DNA of 64,000 nucleotides from Mycolicibacterium litorale. GTDB lineage: Bacteria > Actinomycetota > Actinomycetes > Mycobacteriales > Mycobacteriaceae. This document shows positions 46,338-55,357 of the stretch, piece after piece. Made by a program: the position numbers and the translations under genes. Under the pieces are notes generated by a model that made no database searches, was not told the origin of the DNA, and saw nothing but the letters and a program-made list of their open reading frames with translations. Numbering within the stretch: position 1 is the stretch's first letter; each line of letters begins with the position of its first letter. The stretch is taken from NCBI RefSeq assembly GCF_010731695.1, contig NZ_AP022586.1, positions 62,001-126,000 of the forward strand, given 5' to 3'.

Positions 46338-47264
46338 ATGGCTTCTCGACGCGTGGCCGTGATCGGGGCCGGGATTTCCGGGGCGGCTTGCGCGAAGGCG
46401 CTGCGCGAGCGGGATGTCGCCGTCGACATCTTCGAACGCGGTCGCGCCCCGGGCGGCCGGCTGGCATCACCGATGGTGCAGGGCCGGCGCGTCGATCTGG
46501 GCGCTGCGTACTTCACCGTCAAGGACGAGGCCTTCGCCGCGGTGGTCGACGACTGGGTGAGCCGGCGACTCGTCCACCCCTGGACCGACACCTTCGAGGT
46601 GCTGTCACCCGGCGGGCGCGACGTCACGACGGGGCCCGTCCGCTTCGCGACGACCGGCGGATTGCGCTCTCTGGCAAGGGGTGTCCTGCCTGATGACGTC
46701 CGTTTTGACACCCCTGTCGAATCGGTCGACACCCTGAACCACGATGCGGTGGTACTGGCGATGCCCGATCCGCAGGCCGCCCGCCTGGCTCCCGGAGCAT
46801 GCGACTGGGTCGACTACGAACCCGTGATCGCCGTCGCCGCCGGGTGGGCCCGTCGCTGCTGGACCATGCAAAACGCCGCCTTCGTCAACGATGACCCCGA
46901 TGTCTCGTTCGTCGCCGACGACGGCGCCCGGCGCGGAGACGGTGCCGCCGTGCTGGTCGCGCACACCACCGCGTCGCGCGCCCGCGCCCACCTCGACACG
47001 CCCGACGATGCCGTGGCGCCGGTCATGGCCGCCGTCCGCCGGCTGCTCGACATCACGACCGAACCGTCATGGGTCCACGTGCATCGCTGGACGTTCGCCA
47101 AGCCGTCTGGCACGCACGGCGACGCCGAGTTCGGCTTGGTCACCGGACAGCGGCCACTGGGCATCTGCGGTGACGCGTGGTGCCCGACGGGTGCGCCGCG
47201 TGTCGAATCGGCGTGGCTGTCGGGTGGGCGTCTGGCCGCTGCGATCGCCGAGACGCTGTCCTGA
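46338..47264 (+). CDS. FAD-dependent oxidoreductase, renalase-like
   Basis: A 308-residue flavoprotein with the dinucleotide motif VIGAGISGAACAKAL at the N-terminus, the FERGRAPGGRLAS follow-on typical of NAD(P)/FAD amine-oxidase-like proteins, and a C-terminal FAD contact near GICGDAWCP. TACCGT (46325-46330) lies seven bases before the ATG at 46338, so the mRNA is probably leaderless and this start is preferred to 46329. Convergent with the next gene, stops adjoining. Confidence 0.85.
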   Translation: MASRRVAVIGAGISGAACAKALRERDVAVDIFERGRAPGGRLASPMVQGRRVDLGAAYFTVKDEAFAAVVDDWVSRRLVHPWTDTFEVLSPGGRDVTTGPVRFATTGGLRSLARGVLPDDVRFDTPVESVDTLNHDAVVLAMPDPQAARLAPGACDWVDYEPVIAVAAGWARRCWTMQNAAFVNDDPDVSFVADDGARRGDGAAVLVAHTTASRARAHLDTPDDAVAPVMAAVRRLLDITTEPSWVHVHRWTFAKPSGTHGDAEFGLVTGQRPLGICGDAWCPTGAPRVESAWLSGGRLAAAIAETLS

Positions 47265-48155
47265 CTACCGCGCGGCGCGCTGCGCCGACGCCTCCTGCTG
47301 ACCGGCCGTCATCACCCACCTGATCCCGCTGACCAGCACGCGCCCGGACAGCCGCACTGCCGTGGCCTCCAGGGGTGGGAGATAGGGGAGCAGCAGTGGC
47401 TTTCGCGCCCATGCCGGCAGCATCGCCACCGAGGTGGCGGCCAGCACGCCGTAGGGGGCGCGTGCGGGAAGGGGCAGCGGCGGCGTCAACAGCAGGAACC
47501 GGGCGGCGTCGCGTGCGGCCGCGGTACTGCGCAACTCCGGCCGGTAAGCCTCGATCCGCTCCCGCAACTCACCCTCGGTGCGCGGCGGGTTCACCACTCC
47601 GATTGCGGTTGCCACGCGCGCGGTGTCGGCGACATACCCATCGCGGCCGACCTGGTCGAGGGGATGCGCCCCGTAGAGCTGATGGGCGAGCAGGAAGCTG
47701 TCGATCTCGGCGATGTGCACCCACTCGAGCAGGTGCGGATCACCCGCCTCGTAGGGAGTCCCGTCGGGCGCGACGCCGCGCACCCGTCGGTGGATCCCGC
47801 GCACCTTGTCGACGGCGCGTTGCGCGTCGGCCGCGGGCCCGAACGTCGTCACGGCCAGGAACGTGCTGGTGCGCTGCAGACGTCCCCAGGGGTCCCCGCG
47901 GTAATCGGAGTGCTCGGCGACACCGGCCATGGCCAGCGGATGCAGCGACTGCAGGAGCAGCGCACGCAGCCCGCCGACGAACATCGACGCGTCGGCGTGC
48001 ACACGGCGGATGGGGCGGTCCTCGGCGAACCACCGCGGGCCAGGCGTCCCATGGATCCGGGCGCGGTTGTCCGGCCCGTCGGGTCCGGCCACAAGGCCGA
48101 ACAGAGCGCGGCCCAGACCGTCCCTGACCGCGCCCAGTTCCCGCGTCAACACCAT
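47265..48155 (-). CDS. Oxygenase-MpaB-family protein (DUF2236)
   Basis: A 296-residue member of the haem-containing MpaB/DUF2236 family: RPIRRVHADASMFVGG with LLQSLHPLAMAGVAEHS, then WVHIAEIDSFLLAHQLYG in the middle and conserved His residues. Members in actinobacteria include latex-clearing proteins and many of unknown function. A TACCGT -10-like hexamer lies just upstream of the ATG, again suggesting a leaderless message. Confidence 0.85.
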   Translation of the reverse strand: MVLTRELGAVRDGLGRALFGLVAGPDGPDNRARIHGTPGPRWFAEDRPIRRVHADASMFVGGLRALLLQSLHPLAMAGVAEHSDYRGDPWGRLQRTSTFLAVTTFGPAADAQRAVDKVRGIHRRVRGVAPDGTPYEAGDPHLLEWVHIAEIDSFLLAHQLYGAHPLDQVGRDGYVADTARVATAIGVVNPPRTEGELRERIEAYRPELRSTAAARDAARFLLLTPPLPLPARAPYGVLAATSVAMLPAWARKPLLLPYLPPLEATAVRLSGRVLVSGIRWVMTAGQQEASAQRAAR

Positions 48156-48289
48156 GACTACGACGGTACGTGTCCACTACGGCCTGATGAGGATCCCGTC
48201 GTCCGACGCCGGCTTCGGCAGCTTCGTCGGGTCGGCGACGAGCGATTACCGTCCCTTGGTGTCGTTCAACGCGACGCGCTCGACGCGTT

Positions 48290-48595
48290 CTAGCTCGCGA
48301 CGATGAACGACAGGATCGCGAGCACCACCAGGATCAAACCCACGAGCACCAGGAAGGCGCCCATCGACGCCCGCCGCTGCCCCTTGTCGGCGTCGGAGCG
48401 GGTCGCGTCCTTGACCGACGTCTTCATCGACGCGAACAGATTCGACCAGGCGATGCGCGACACGCCCCGACGGGTCGCCGTCGCATCACGCATGGGCTGC
48501 TCCGGCACCGTCCCCACCCCGGCGCCGTAGAAGACCAACCCGACCAGTACGGCCACAGCGGCCAGTACGAGCAAGACCACACCCAGTCCCGCCAT
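48290..48595 (-). CDS. Small two-helix membrane protein
   Basis: A 101-residue protein with transmembrane helices at about 3-28 and 77-100 and a basic cytoplasmic middle (SRIAWSNLFASMKTSVKDATRSDADKGQRR split by helices). Strong AAGGAGG before ATG 48595; the frame is open to 48634 without a site. It is conserved-looking but I cannot name it. Confidence 0.7.
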   Translation of the reverse strand: MAGLGVVLLVLAAVAVLVGLVFYGAGVGTVPEQPMRDATATRRGVSRIAWSNLFASMKTSVKDATRSDADKGQRRASMGAFLVLVGLILVVLAILSFIVAS

Positions 48596-48674
48596 CGCGA
48601 GCCTCCTTGAAACCGTTTCGTGTCGCATACCCACTACGGCAGCGGGTCGAACTCACCGGCTGCAGCGAAAGGCG

Positions 48675-50039
48675 TCAGCCGGCGGACACCCCACGGGTCT
48701 CGGGCGGGGGCTCGGGCAGATCCCACGACGAGTACGTGTACCGCTCATCGTGGCGGTCCGAGGCGCCGAGCATGAACGCCCGGTGGTAACGACCAGCGCG
48801 GGCTATCGACGCCAGCCAGGTCGCGACCGTGCTGATGCGATTGCTGACGCCGGTGAGAAACGCGATGTGCAGCAGCCCCCACGCCAACCACCCGGGATAC
48901 CCGGACACCCGGACGGGCCCGACCTGCAGCAGCGCGTGGCCGTGGCTGATGTACGCCGCTGATCCCAGATCGCGGTAGCGGTAGGGGCGTCGCGCCCGTC
49001 CCGCGAGATCGCGGCGGACGCAGGACGCCGCATGGAGTCCGCCCTGCATCGCGTTCTCGGCGACCCCGGGCAGCTGGTCACGGCCGGCGAGGTCGCCGAT
49101 GACGAAGATCTCGGGATGCCCGGCGACGGTGAGGTCCGGCTCCACCGCGATGCGTCCGGCCCGATCGGATTCCGCGCCGAGGACCTTCGCGACGTGGCGG
49201 GCGAACGGGACGGCCTCGACCCCGGCGGTCCAGAGCACGGTCCTCGTCTCGAAATGCTCCTCGGGGCCGCCCTTCTTGGGCGTGACGGTGACACCGTCAC
49301 GGCGCACGTCGGTCACGTGCACGCCGAAGTGCAACTCGACGCCGAGGTCGCGCAGCGTCTCGTTGGCCTTCATCGCCAACTTCGGCGCGAAGCTCTTCAA
49401 CACGCTGTCACCGCCGTCGAACAGCAGCACCCTGGCATCTTCCGGCCTGATGCTGTGGAACTCCTTGGCCAGCGTCCGGGTGGCCACCTCGCGGATCTGG
49501 CCGGCCAGTTCCACGCCGGTGGGTCCGCCGCCGGCCACCGCGAACGTCAACCAGCTCGTGCGCTCGGGCCCCGGCGGCAGTGTCTCGGCGATCTCGAACG
49601 CGGTGAACAGCCGCTGCCGGATGTCGAGCGCGTCGTCGAGGGTCTTCATCCCCGGCGCCCACTGCGCGAAGTGCTCGTTGCCGAGATACGACTGGCGCAT
49701 TCCGGCGGCGATGATCAGGACGTCGTACTCGACGGTGAAGGTGGTCTCGTCGGGACGCATCGCGGTGACCGTGCGGGCGTCCGGATCCAGCTCGACGGCT
49801 TCGCCGAGCAGCGTCCTGACGTTGCGATGCCGCGCGAACTCTTCGCGCAGCGGACGGCTGATGTGTCCGATGCTCAGCTTCCCGGTCGCGCACTGATAGA
49901 GCAGCGGCTGGAACAGATGGCCGGCGGCGCGGTCGAGCACGGTCACGTCCACGTCGACGCCGGCCAGCCGCCGTGCGCAGAACAACCCGCCGAACCCGCC
50001 GCCGATGATCAGTACCCGAAGCCTCTGGTCACTCATCAT
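48675..50039 (-). CDS. ndh: Type II NADH dehydrogenase
   Basis: A 454-residue membrane-associated flavoprotein that passes electrons from NADH to menaquinone without pumping protons. FAD motif IIGGGFGGLFCARRL at the N-terminus, NADH motif VAGGGPTGVELAGQ in the middle, FVIGDLAG for FAD, and a C-terminal amphipathic region (WLAWGLLHIAFLTGVSNR) for membrane attachment. Mycobacteria usually carry one or two such genes; which paralogue this is cannot be told here. Confidence 0.88.
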   Translation of the reverse strand: MMSDQRLRVLIIGGGFGGLFCARRLAGVDVDVTVLDRAAGHLFQPLLYQCATGKLSIGHISRPLREEFARHRNVRTLLGEAVELDPDARTVTAMRPDETTFTVEYDVLIIAAGMRQSYLGNEHFAQWAPGMKTLDDALDIRQRLFTAFEIAETLPPGPERTSWLTFAVAGGGPTGVELAGQIREVATRTLAKEFHSIRPEDARVLLFDGGDSVLKSFAPKLAMKANETLRDLGVELHFGVHVTDVRRDGVTVTPKKGGPEEHFETRTVLWTAGVEAVPFARHVAKVLGAESDRAGRIAVEPDLTVAGHPEIFVIGDLAGRDQLPGVAENAMQGGLHAASCVRRDLAGRARRPYRYRDLGSAAYISHGHALLQVGPVRVSGYPGWLAWGLLHIAFLTGVSNRISTVATWLASIARAGRYHRAFMLGASDRHDERYTYSSWDLPEPPPETRGVSAG

Positions 50040-50182
50040 CCGGAGGCTATGCCCTCAACGCGCCGCCGTGAAGCGGCACGAGCGGCAACCAACGGCGCCG
50101 GGCAAACCCGAAACCGTCCTCTGCGGCCCCCGAACTGTGCCACCATCCGTCTCGGCGACAGCCATGAAACGGGGGAGTGGCA

Positions 50183-51883
50183 ATGGAACGCATTCCGATG
50201 TGGCTCGGAATCGGCGCGGTCACCGCCGGCGTCTCGGCGGCCGCGCTCGCCGGCGCCGGCGCAGCGAGCGCGGACACCGAGGACGGTGCCGGTCCGTCCC
50301 CCGCCACCACCTCCGAACAATCGACGGCCCCGACGTCCGACTCCGCAGAGACCGCTGAGCAGGATACCGATCCCGAACCCGAGGTCGACGAGGACGAGCA
50401 GGACGAAGGGGAGCCGGAAGACAGCGAAGAACCGGTCGAGCAGGAACCGGTCGACGAAGATCCGGACGAGAGCGAAGACCCGGTCGAGCGCGACTCTGTC
50501 GACGACACTGTCGACGACGCCATCGACGACACCATCGACGAGCCCGAAGAACAACAACCACAACAAGAACCGGAGCCCCTGCCCCTTCCCGCGGACGACT
50601 CCGAGGAACCGGCACCACCGACCGACACCACCCTTGACGACGGTCCGGTCATCAACGCCGCGACGATCACCCGGGAGCCCGGCGAACCCGGTCCGGTCGC
50701 ACGCGAATTCACCGCGCCGCCGGTCTCGTTCCCCGCACCCGGGACGCCGCTGCCGTCGCCGTTCCCGTTCCTCGATCAGCTCCCGCCGGTCGCCAAGGCG
50801 TTCGGCTCCCTGGCCTTCGACGTCCTCGGCGCGGCCATCAAGATCTTCACCGGACCGCCGCAACTCCCACCGGGCAGCACCGTGACCGTGCGCACGTCGA
50901 CCCTCGAGATCGCCGACGGCCGCCGCGTCACCGCCGACTGGTACTTCCCCGCCGGCGACGAACCGCCCGAGCGGATGATCTACCTGCAGCACGGTTTCCT
51001 CGCTATCGGCCCCATGTACAGCTACACCGCCGCCTATCTGGCCGAGCGCACCAACAGCGTGGTCGTCGCCCCAACGCTGACCTCGAATCCGTTTGCGGCG
51101 GGCGGGATGTGGCTCGGCGGTGACCCGATGTACCAGGCGGTCGCGAACCTGTTCACCGGCGACCGCGAGGCGCTCAACGCCAGCGCGGTGGCCAGTGGCT
51201 ACACCGATCGCTACGGTGCCACCGCCACCCTGCCCGACGATTTCGTCCTGGTGGGCCACTCCCTCGGCGGCGGCTTCGTGGCCGGCGTCGCCGGCCACTA
51301 CGCCCGGGCCGTCAGGCTGGGTGGCGAGCCGAATCATCTGGCCGGCGTCATCTCACTCGACGGCGTGCCACCGCGCAACGACATCGTCGGCGATTCACTC
51401 GAGGCGCTGGACGCCTCCGGCACCTACGTGCCGTTCCTCGAACTGCACGCCCCGACCAACTACCTGAACTCGACGAGCAACATCACCCAGGCCCTGGACG
51501 CGGGGCGTGCCGGCAAGTTCCACGGCGTCGTCCTCAACGGCGGCGTGCACATGGACTCGATGCTCGGCGGCAACCCGATCATTCAGCTCGCCGCCTACGT
51601 GGTCGCCGGCTTCCCGAAGCCCCAGAACCCGCCTGCGGCACAGCTTCTCATGGCCGGCTGGATCAACGACATGTTCGCCGACCGGATCGACGCGGACACC
51701 GGGACGTGCGCGGGCACCGACTGCACCGGCACCTACGGGCCGCCCGGATCCAGGGTCGAGATCCCCACCGGCAAGGGCCGCGCGACCGCCACCGTGCTCG
51801 GCACCCCGGTCGCCACCTTGCGGAACATCGTCCCGGCGTCGCTGTGGCGACCGACGCGAACCGTGCTGCTGCCGGTCGCCTGA
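50183..51883 (+). CDS. Secreted alpha/beta hydrolase with acidic Pro-rich linker
   Basis: A 566-residue exported protein. Signal peptide (about 1-30, ASA-DT), then about 115 residues of Glu/Asp/Pro-rich repeats (EDPVERD, DDTVDDAIDDTIDEP), then a hydrolase domain (from about 210) with YLQHGFLAIGP and nucleophile elbow GHSLGGG. The acidic spacer probably extends the enzyme through the cell wall. A second mycobacterial group with such spacers lies beside PE/PPE-like lipases. ATG 50183 has GGGGGAG upstream. Convergent with the SDR gene, six bases apart. Confidence 0.85.
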   Translation: MERIPMWLGIGAVTAGVSAAALAGAGAASADTEDGAGPSPATTSEQSTAPTSDSAETAEQDTDPEPEVDEDEQDEGEPEDSEEPVEQEPVDEDPDESEDPVERDSVDDTVDDAIDDTIDEPEEQQPQQEPEPLPLPADDSEEPAPPTDTTLDDGPVINAATITREPGEPGPVAREFTAPPVSFPAPGTPLPSPFPFLDQLPPVAKAFGSLAFDVLGAAIKIFTGPPQLPPGSTVTVRTSTLEIADGRRVTADWYFPAGDEPPERMIYLQHGFLAIGPMYSYTAAYLAERTNSVVVAPTLTSNPFAAGGMWLGGDPMYQAVANLFTGDREALNASAVASGYTDRYGATATLPDDFVLVGHSLGGGFVAGVAGHYARAVRLGGEPNHLAGVISLDGVPPRNDIVGDSLEALDASGTYVPFLELHAPTNYLNSTSNITQALDAGRAGKFHGVVLNGGVHMDSMLGGNPIIQLAAYVVAGFPKPQNPPAAQLLMAGWINDMFADRIDADTGTCAGTDCTGTYGPPGSRVEIPTGKGRATATVLGTPVATLRNIVPASLWRPTRTVLLPVA

Positions 51884-51888
51884 GACGC

Positions 51889-52632
51889 TCAGAGCTGCGA
51901 GCGTCCGCCGTCGACGGGAAGTTCGGCGCCGGTCGTGTACGTAGCGTCGAAGGCGAGGAAGGCGACCGCCCTGGCGACTTCCATCGACTCGCCGTACCGC
52001 AGCATCGGGTTGTCCGCGGTCAACTGCGCTCTGGTCTGCTCGGCCACGTCGGGTGGCAGCGACGCCTCCAAGATCCCTGTGTCGATCGGCCCCGGACTGA
52101 CCGCGTTGACGCGGACCCCCTGCGGGACCAGTTCGCGGGCCAGTGTGCGGGTCATCGACCGCAGTGCGGCCTTGGTCGCCGAATAGGCGCTGGTCAGCGC
52201 CATCCCCATCTCGTCGACGATCGAGGTGGTCAGCACGATGCCGCCGCCGGCTTTCACCAGCGGGGCGAGCCGCTGCACCGTGAAGTACGGGCCCTTGGCG
52301 TTCACGCTGAACACCTCGTCGTACATCTGCTCGGTCATCTCCTCCAACGGTGCGAACAGGCTGATCCCGGCGTTGGCGAACAGCGCGTCGACAGCACCGA
52401 ATTCGGTTGAGACACGGTCCGCGAGCGCCGCGATGTCCGACAGTGACGCGGCGTCGCTGCGGACGGTGACCGCGCTCGGCCCGAGGTGCTCCCCGGCCGA
52501 GTCGAGCGTGGCCTGGGTGCGCCCGGTGATCAGGACACGCGCGCCTTCGTCGACGAACAGCTTCGCGGTCACCAGACCCAGCCCGCTGCTGCCGCCGGTG
52601 ATCACCACCTTCTTGCCGTCATATCTGCTCAT
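51889..52632 (-). CDS. Short-chain dehydrogenase/reductase
   Basis: A 247-residue classical SDR: TGGSSGLG cofactor loop, NAGIS, catalytic Tyr-x-x-x-Lys in YSATKAALR, and C-terminal GAELPVDGGRSQL. Arg in TGRTQAT after beta-2 suggests NADPH. It is divergent from a LysR-type gene with a 25-bp palindrome between them, the usual layout of a regulator and its target. Confidence 0.9.
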   Translation of the reverse strand: MSRYDGKKVVITGGSSGLGLVTAKLFVDEGARVLITGRTQATLDSAGEHLGPSAVTVRSDAASLSDIAALADRVSTEFGAVDALFANAGISLFAPLEEMTEQMYDEVFSVNAKGPYFTVQRLAPLVKAGGGIVLTTSIVDEMGMALTSAYSATKAALRSMTRTLARELVPQGVRVNAVSPGPIDTGILEASLPPDVAEQTRAQLTADNPMLRYGESMEVARAVAFLAFDATYTTGAELPVDGGRSQL

Positions 52633-52684
52633 GGTTTCGAGTCAAGGTCGCGCGGGCGGCGGTGTCCAAGACCTGTCCTGCAGG

Positions 52685-52709
52685 TCGTCATGCCGCGCAG
52701 GCATGACGA
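52685..52709. promoter_or_regulatory. 25-bp palindrome, candidate LysR operator
   Basis: Perfect 10-bp arms (TCGTCATGCC and its complement) separated by five bases. It contains the T-N11-A arrangement favoured by LysR proteins (T at the inner arm, A at the other) and lies between the divergent SDR and LysR genes, two bases upstream of the lysR -10 (TACGCT). Confidence 0.7.
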
Positions 52710-52722
52710 GTACGCTGACGGG

Positions 52723-53634
52723 GTGTCCGAAGCTCCTGTCGCGCCCGACCTCGGTGCGGACCTGGACCTACGGCTGGTGCGCTATTTCACGGTCGTCGCC
52801 GAACACCTCAACTTCGGTCGCGCGGCGGCCGCTCTGCACGTCGCCCAGCCGGCACTGAGCCGCCAGATCCAGCGCTTGGAGCGGGATCTGGGGGTGCGTC
52901 TGTTCGACCGGACCCCGCAGGGCAGTCGACTCACCGAGGCGGGCCGGGCCTTCCTCCCGAAGGCGCGGGCCCTGCTGCACGACGCGCGCCGCGCCGCGCT
53001 CATCGCACGTGCCGCCGGGACGCCGGCGGCGGTGGCGATCGGCTTCGCCGACGACCTCGTCATCACCCCCGCGGTGCGCGAACTGCGCCGCCGCCACCCC
53101 GAGGCGCGTGTGGAGACGCGCCACCTCGGGTGGGCCGAAGGCCGCGACGCGCTCCTCGAACATCGGGTCGACGCGCTTGTCACCCGGATGCCGTTCCCCT
53201 TCGACTCCCAGGGTCTGTGCGTCACGGTGCTCTACGACGAGCCGCGCGTGCTGGTGATCCCGTCCTCGCACCGGCTCGCCGGCCGCGAGTGGGTCGTCAC
53301 CGACGACTTCGCCGAGGACGACATCGTGCCGTGCCCGATCACCGCCCCGACCGAATGGAACGAGTTCTGGCGTCTCACGCCCACAGCAGGTCAGTCGACG
53401 TCCGTCGGTGTCGCGCCGAGTTTCGAGGACAGACTCGAACTCGTGGCCGGGGGCCTGGCCATCGCGGTGTTGCCCGCCGGTGACCGCCGCTTCACGCTGC
53501 GCGACGACATCGCCGCGGTCCCGATCCGCGGCATCGACCCCTACCAGGTCGTCGTCGTCACCCGCGAGCAGGACTCCGACCTGCTCGTGGCCGACTTCCT
53601 CGCGACCGCTCGGGCGAAACTCACTGGGGCGTAA
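52723..53634 (+). CDS. LysR-family transcriptional regulator
   Basis: A 303-residue regulator with the N-terminal winged helix (FGRAAAALHVAQPALSRQIQRLE split at the turn) and a C-terminal periplasmic-binding-like effector domain. GTG 52723 lies seven bases after TACGCT (52711-52716), fitting a leaderless message; the longer frame to 52486 runs through the palindrome and into the SDR gene. It probably controls the divergent SDR gene and itself. Confidence 0.88.
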   Translation: MSEAPVAPDLGADLDLRLVRYFTVVAEHLNFGRAAAALHVAQPALSRQIQRLERDLGVRLFDRTPQGSRLTEAGRAFLPKARALLHDARRAALIARAAGTPAAVAIGFADDLVITPAVRELRRRHPEARVETRHLGWAEGRDALLEHRVDALVTRMPFPFDSQGLCVTVLYDEPRVLVIPSSHRLAGREWVVTDDFAEDDIVPCPITAPTEWNEFWRLTPTAGQSTSVGVAPSFEDRLELVAGGLAIAVLPAGDRRFTLRDDIAAVPIRGIDPYQVVVVTREQDSDLLVADFLATARAKLTGA

Positions 53635-53820
53635 GGGCATTCACCGGGAAGTCGAAGTAGGTGTCGGGGTGGACGCGGGCTTGTGCGCCGGTTCTCGCCG
53701 GTCGATGGTGAGCGGAAAGTGAATGGGCGATGTAAAACTATCGACAGCTTCTCGATCTCATGCTCCGGATGGACACCGCAACGACGCGGATCGCCTCTTC
53801 CCAACGAACAGGAACCCACG

Positions 53821-55248
53821 ATGTCCGCAGTCGCCACCGGCGAACCGACCCCCGACGCCACCGAGCGGCTGGAATCCGACCTCACCGTCATCCCCGAGTC
53901 CGCCAGGACGACCGACGTGCGTGGCCAGTTCTGGATCTGGGCCGGCGCCAACATCGCGCCGATCAACTGGGTACTCGGCGCACTCGGCGTCACGATGGGC
54001 CTCGGCCTGTTCGAGACGATCGCCGTGCTGGCGGTCGGCAACGCCATCGGGATGTCCCTGTTCGGGATCTTCGTCATCATCGGACAGCGCACCGGCGTCA
54101 CCGGGATGGTGCTGTCCCGCGCGGTGTTCGGGCGGCGCGGCGCCTACGTCCCCGCTGCCGTGCAGGCGATCGTCTGCATGGGCTGGTGCGCGGTGAACAC
54201 CTGGATCGTGCTCGATCTGGTGATGGCGCTGCTCGGCCGCATCGGCGTCGCCGACCCCGACAGCGCCGCGCACGGGCCCCGCATCGTGGTGGCCGCCATC
54301 ATCATGGTCATCCAGGTGGTGATCGCGTGGTTCGGCTACCGGGTGATCGCGGCGTTCGAACGCTGGACGGTGCCGCCGACCATCGCCGTCCTGATCGCGA
54401 TGACGGCGGTCGCATGGTTCGGCCTCGACGTCGAGTGGGGCTACGCGGGCGACGCGACACTGACCACCGGACAGCACATCGCTGCCCTGTCGGCGGTGAT
54501 GACGGCGATCGGAATCGGCTGGGGCATCACCTGGTTCGGCTACGCCGCCGACTACTCCCGATTCGTGTCGACGTCGGTACCGGCACGCAAGCTGTTCCTG
54601 GCCAGCGCCCTGGGCCAGTTCATCCCCGTGGTGTGGCTCGGCGCACTGGGCGCGACGCTGGCGACGCTGAGCTCGTCCTCGGATCCGGGCGAGATCATCG
54701 TCGACGCCTATGGCGTGCTCGCCATTCCCGTGCTGCTGCTCGTCGTCCACGGACCGCTGGCCACCAACATTCTCAACATCTACACCTGCACAGTGTCCAC
54801 CCAGGCGCTCGACATCCACATCAATCGCCGCGTACTCAACCTCGTCATCGGCGCCGTCGCCATGGCGGTGGTCGTGCTGTTCGTGTTCAACGGGGATTTC
54901 GCGATGACGATCGACAGCTGGCTGATCGGCATCGTCGGCTGGCTGGCGCCGTGGGCCGCGGTGGTGCTGGTGCACTGGTTCGTGGTCGCGCGCCGGCAGA
55001 TCGACGCCGAGGCACTCGTGGCCCCGCCCGCGGCGGGCCTGCTGCCCTCGGTGCGGCCGACGGCGCTGGTGGCGCTGGGCGTGGGGATCGTGTTCACGTG
55101 GATGTTCATGTACGGCATGACGCCGCTGCTGCAGGGACCGATCGCCAACGCGCTTGGCGGAGTGGACCTGTCGTGGCTGGCCGGCGGCATCGTCGCGGCC
55201 ACCACCTACCTCGCACTGGAGGCGCTCAGAGGGCGCCAGACCGGCTAG
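53821..55248 (+). CDS. NCS1-family nucleobase/cytosine permease
   Basis: A 475-residue transporter with about 12 membrane helices. Family features include WIWAGANIAPINWVLGALG near the N-terminus, GRRGAYVPA in loop 2-3, and FGYAADYSRFV in the middle. Cargo is probably cytosine, a purine, allantoin or a hydantoin. ATG 53821 is preferred to the open extension from 53683, which is not membrane-like. It follows the LysR gene by 186 bases on the same strand. Confidence 0.87.
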   Translation: MSAVATGEPTPDATERLESDLTVIPESARTTDVRGQFWIWAGANIAPINWVLGALGVTMGLGLFETIAVLAVGNAIGMSLFGIFVIIGQRTGVTGMVLSRAVFGRRGAYVPAAVQAIVCMGWCAVNTWIVLDLVMALLGRIGVADPDSAAHGPRIVVAAIIMVIQVVIAWFGYRVIAAFERWTVPPTIAVLIAMTAVAWFGLDVEWGYAGDATLTTGQHIAALSAVMTAIGIGWGITWFGYAADYSRFVSTSVPARKLFLASALGQFIPVVWLGALGATLATLSSSSDPGEIIVDAYGVLAIPVLLLVVHGPLATNILNIYTCTVSTQALDIHINRRVLNLVIGAVAMAVVVLFVFNGDFAMTIDSWLIGIVGWLAPWAAVVLVHWFVVARRQIDAEALVAPPAAGLLPSVRPTALVALGVGIVFTWMFMYGMTPLLQGPIANALGGVDLSWLAGGIVAATTYLALEALRGRQTG

Positions 55249-55256
55249 TCCGCCCT

Positions 55257-55318
55257 GCCGACTGCACGGTTGTTGGACCTATCGCCCGAGAAGCCCCGTC
55301 AACAACCGTGCGCTCGGC
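55257..55318. repeat. 62-bp imperfect palindromic intergenic element
   Basis: Nineteen-base arms (55257-55275 and 55300-55318) with two internal mismatches and a perfect 12-bp core, GCACGGTTGTTG and its complement, separated by 24 bases. It begins eight bases after the permease stop. It could be a bidirectional hairpin or a REP-like element present elsewhere in the genome; there is no T run. Confidence 0.6.
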
Positions 55319-55357
55319 GCAGCGGTCCGTCGAGCCGCCGTGATTAGAGTGACGTGG

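Noticed and set aside
49032..50885. Long plus-strand open frame opposite the NADH dehydrogenase gene
   Set aside because: A shadow frame: low-complexity Arg/Pro/Ser content, while the opposite strand encodes a full NDH-2.
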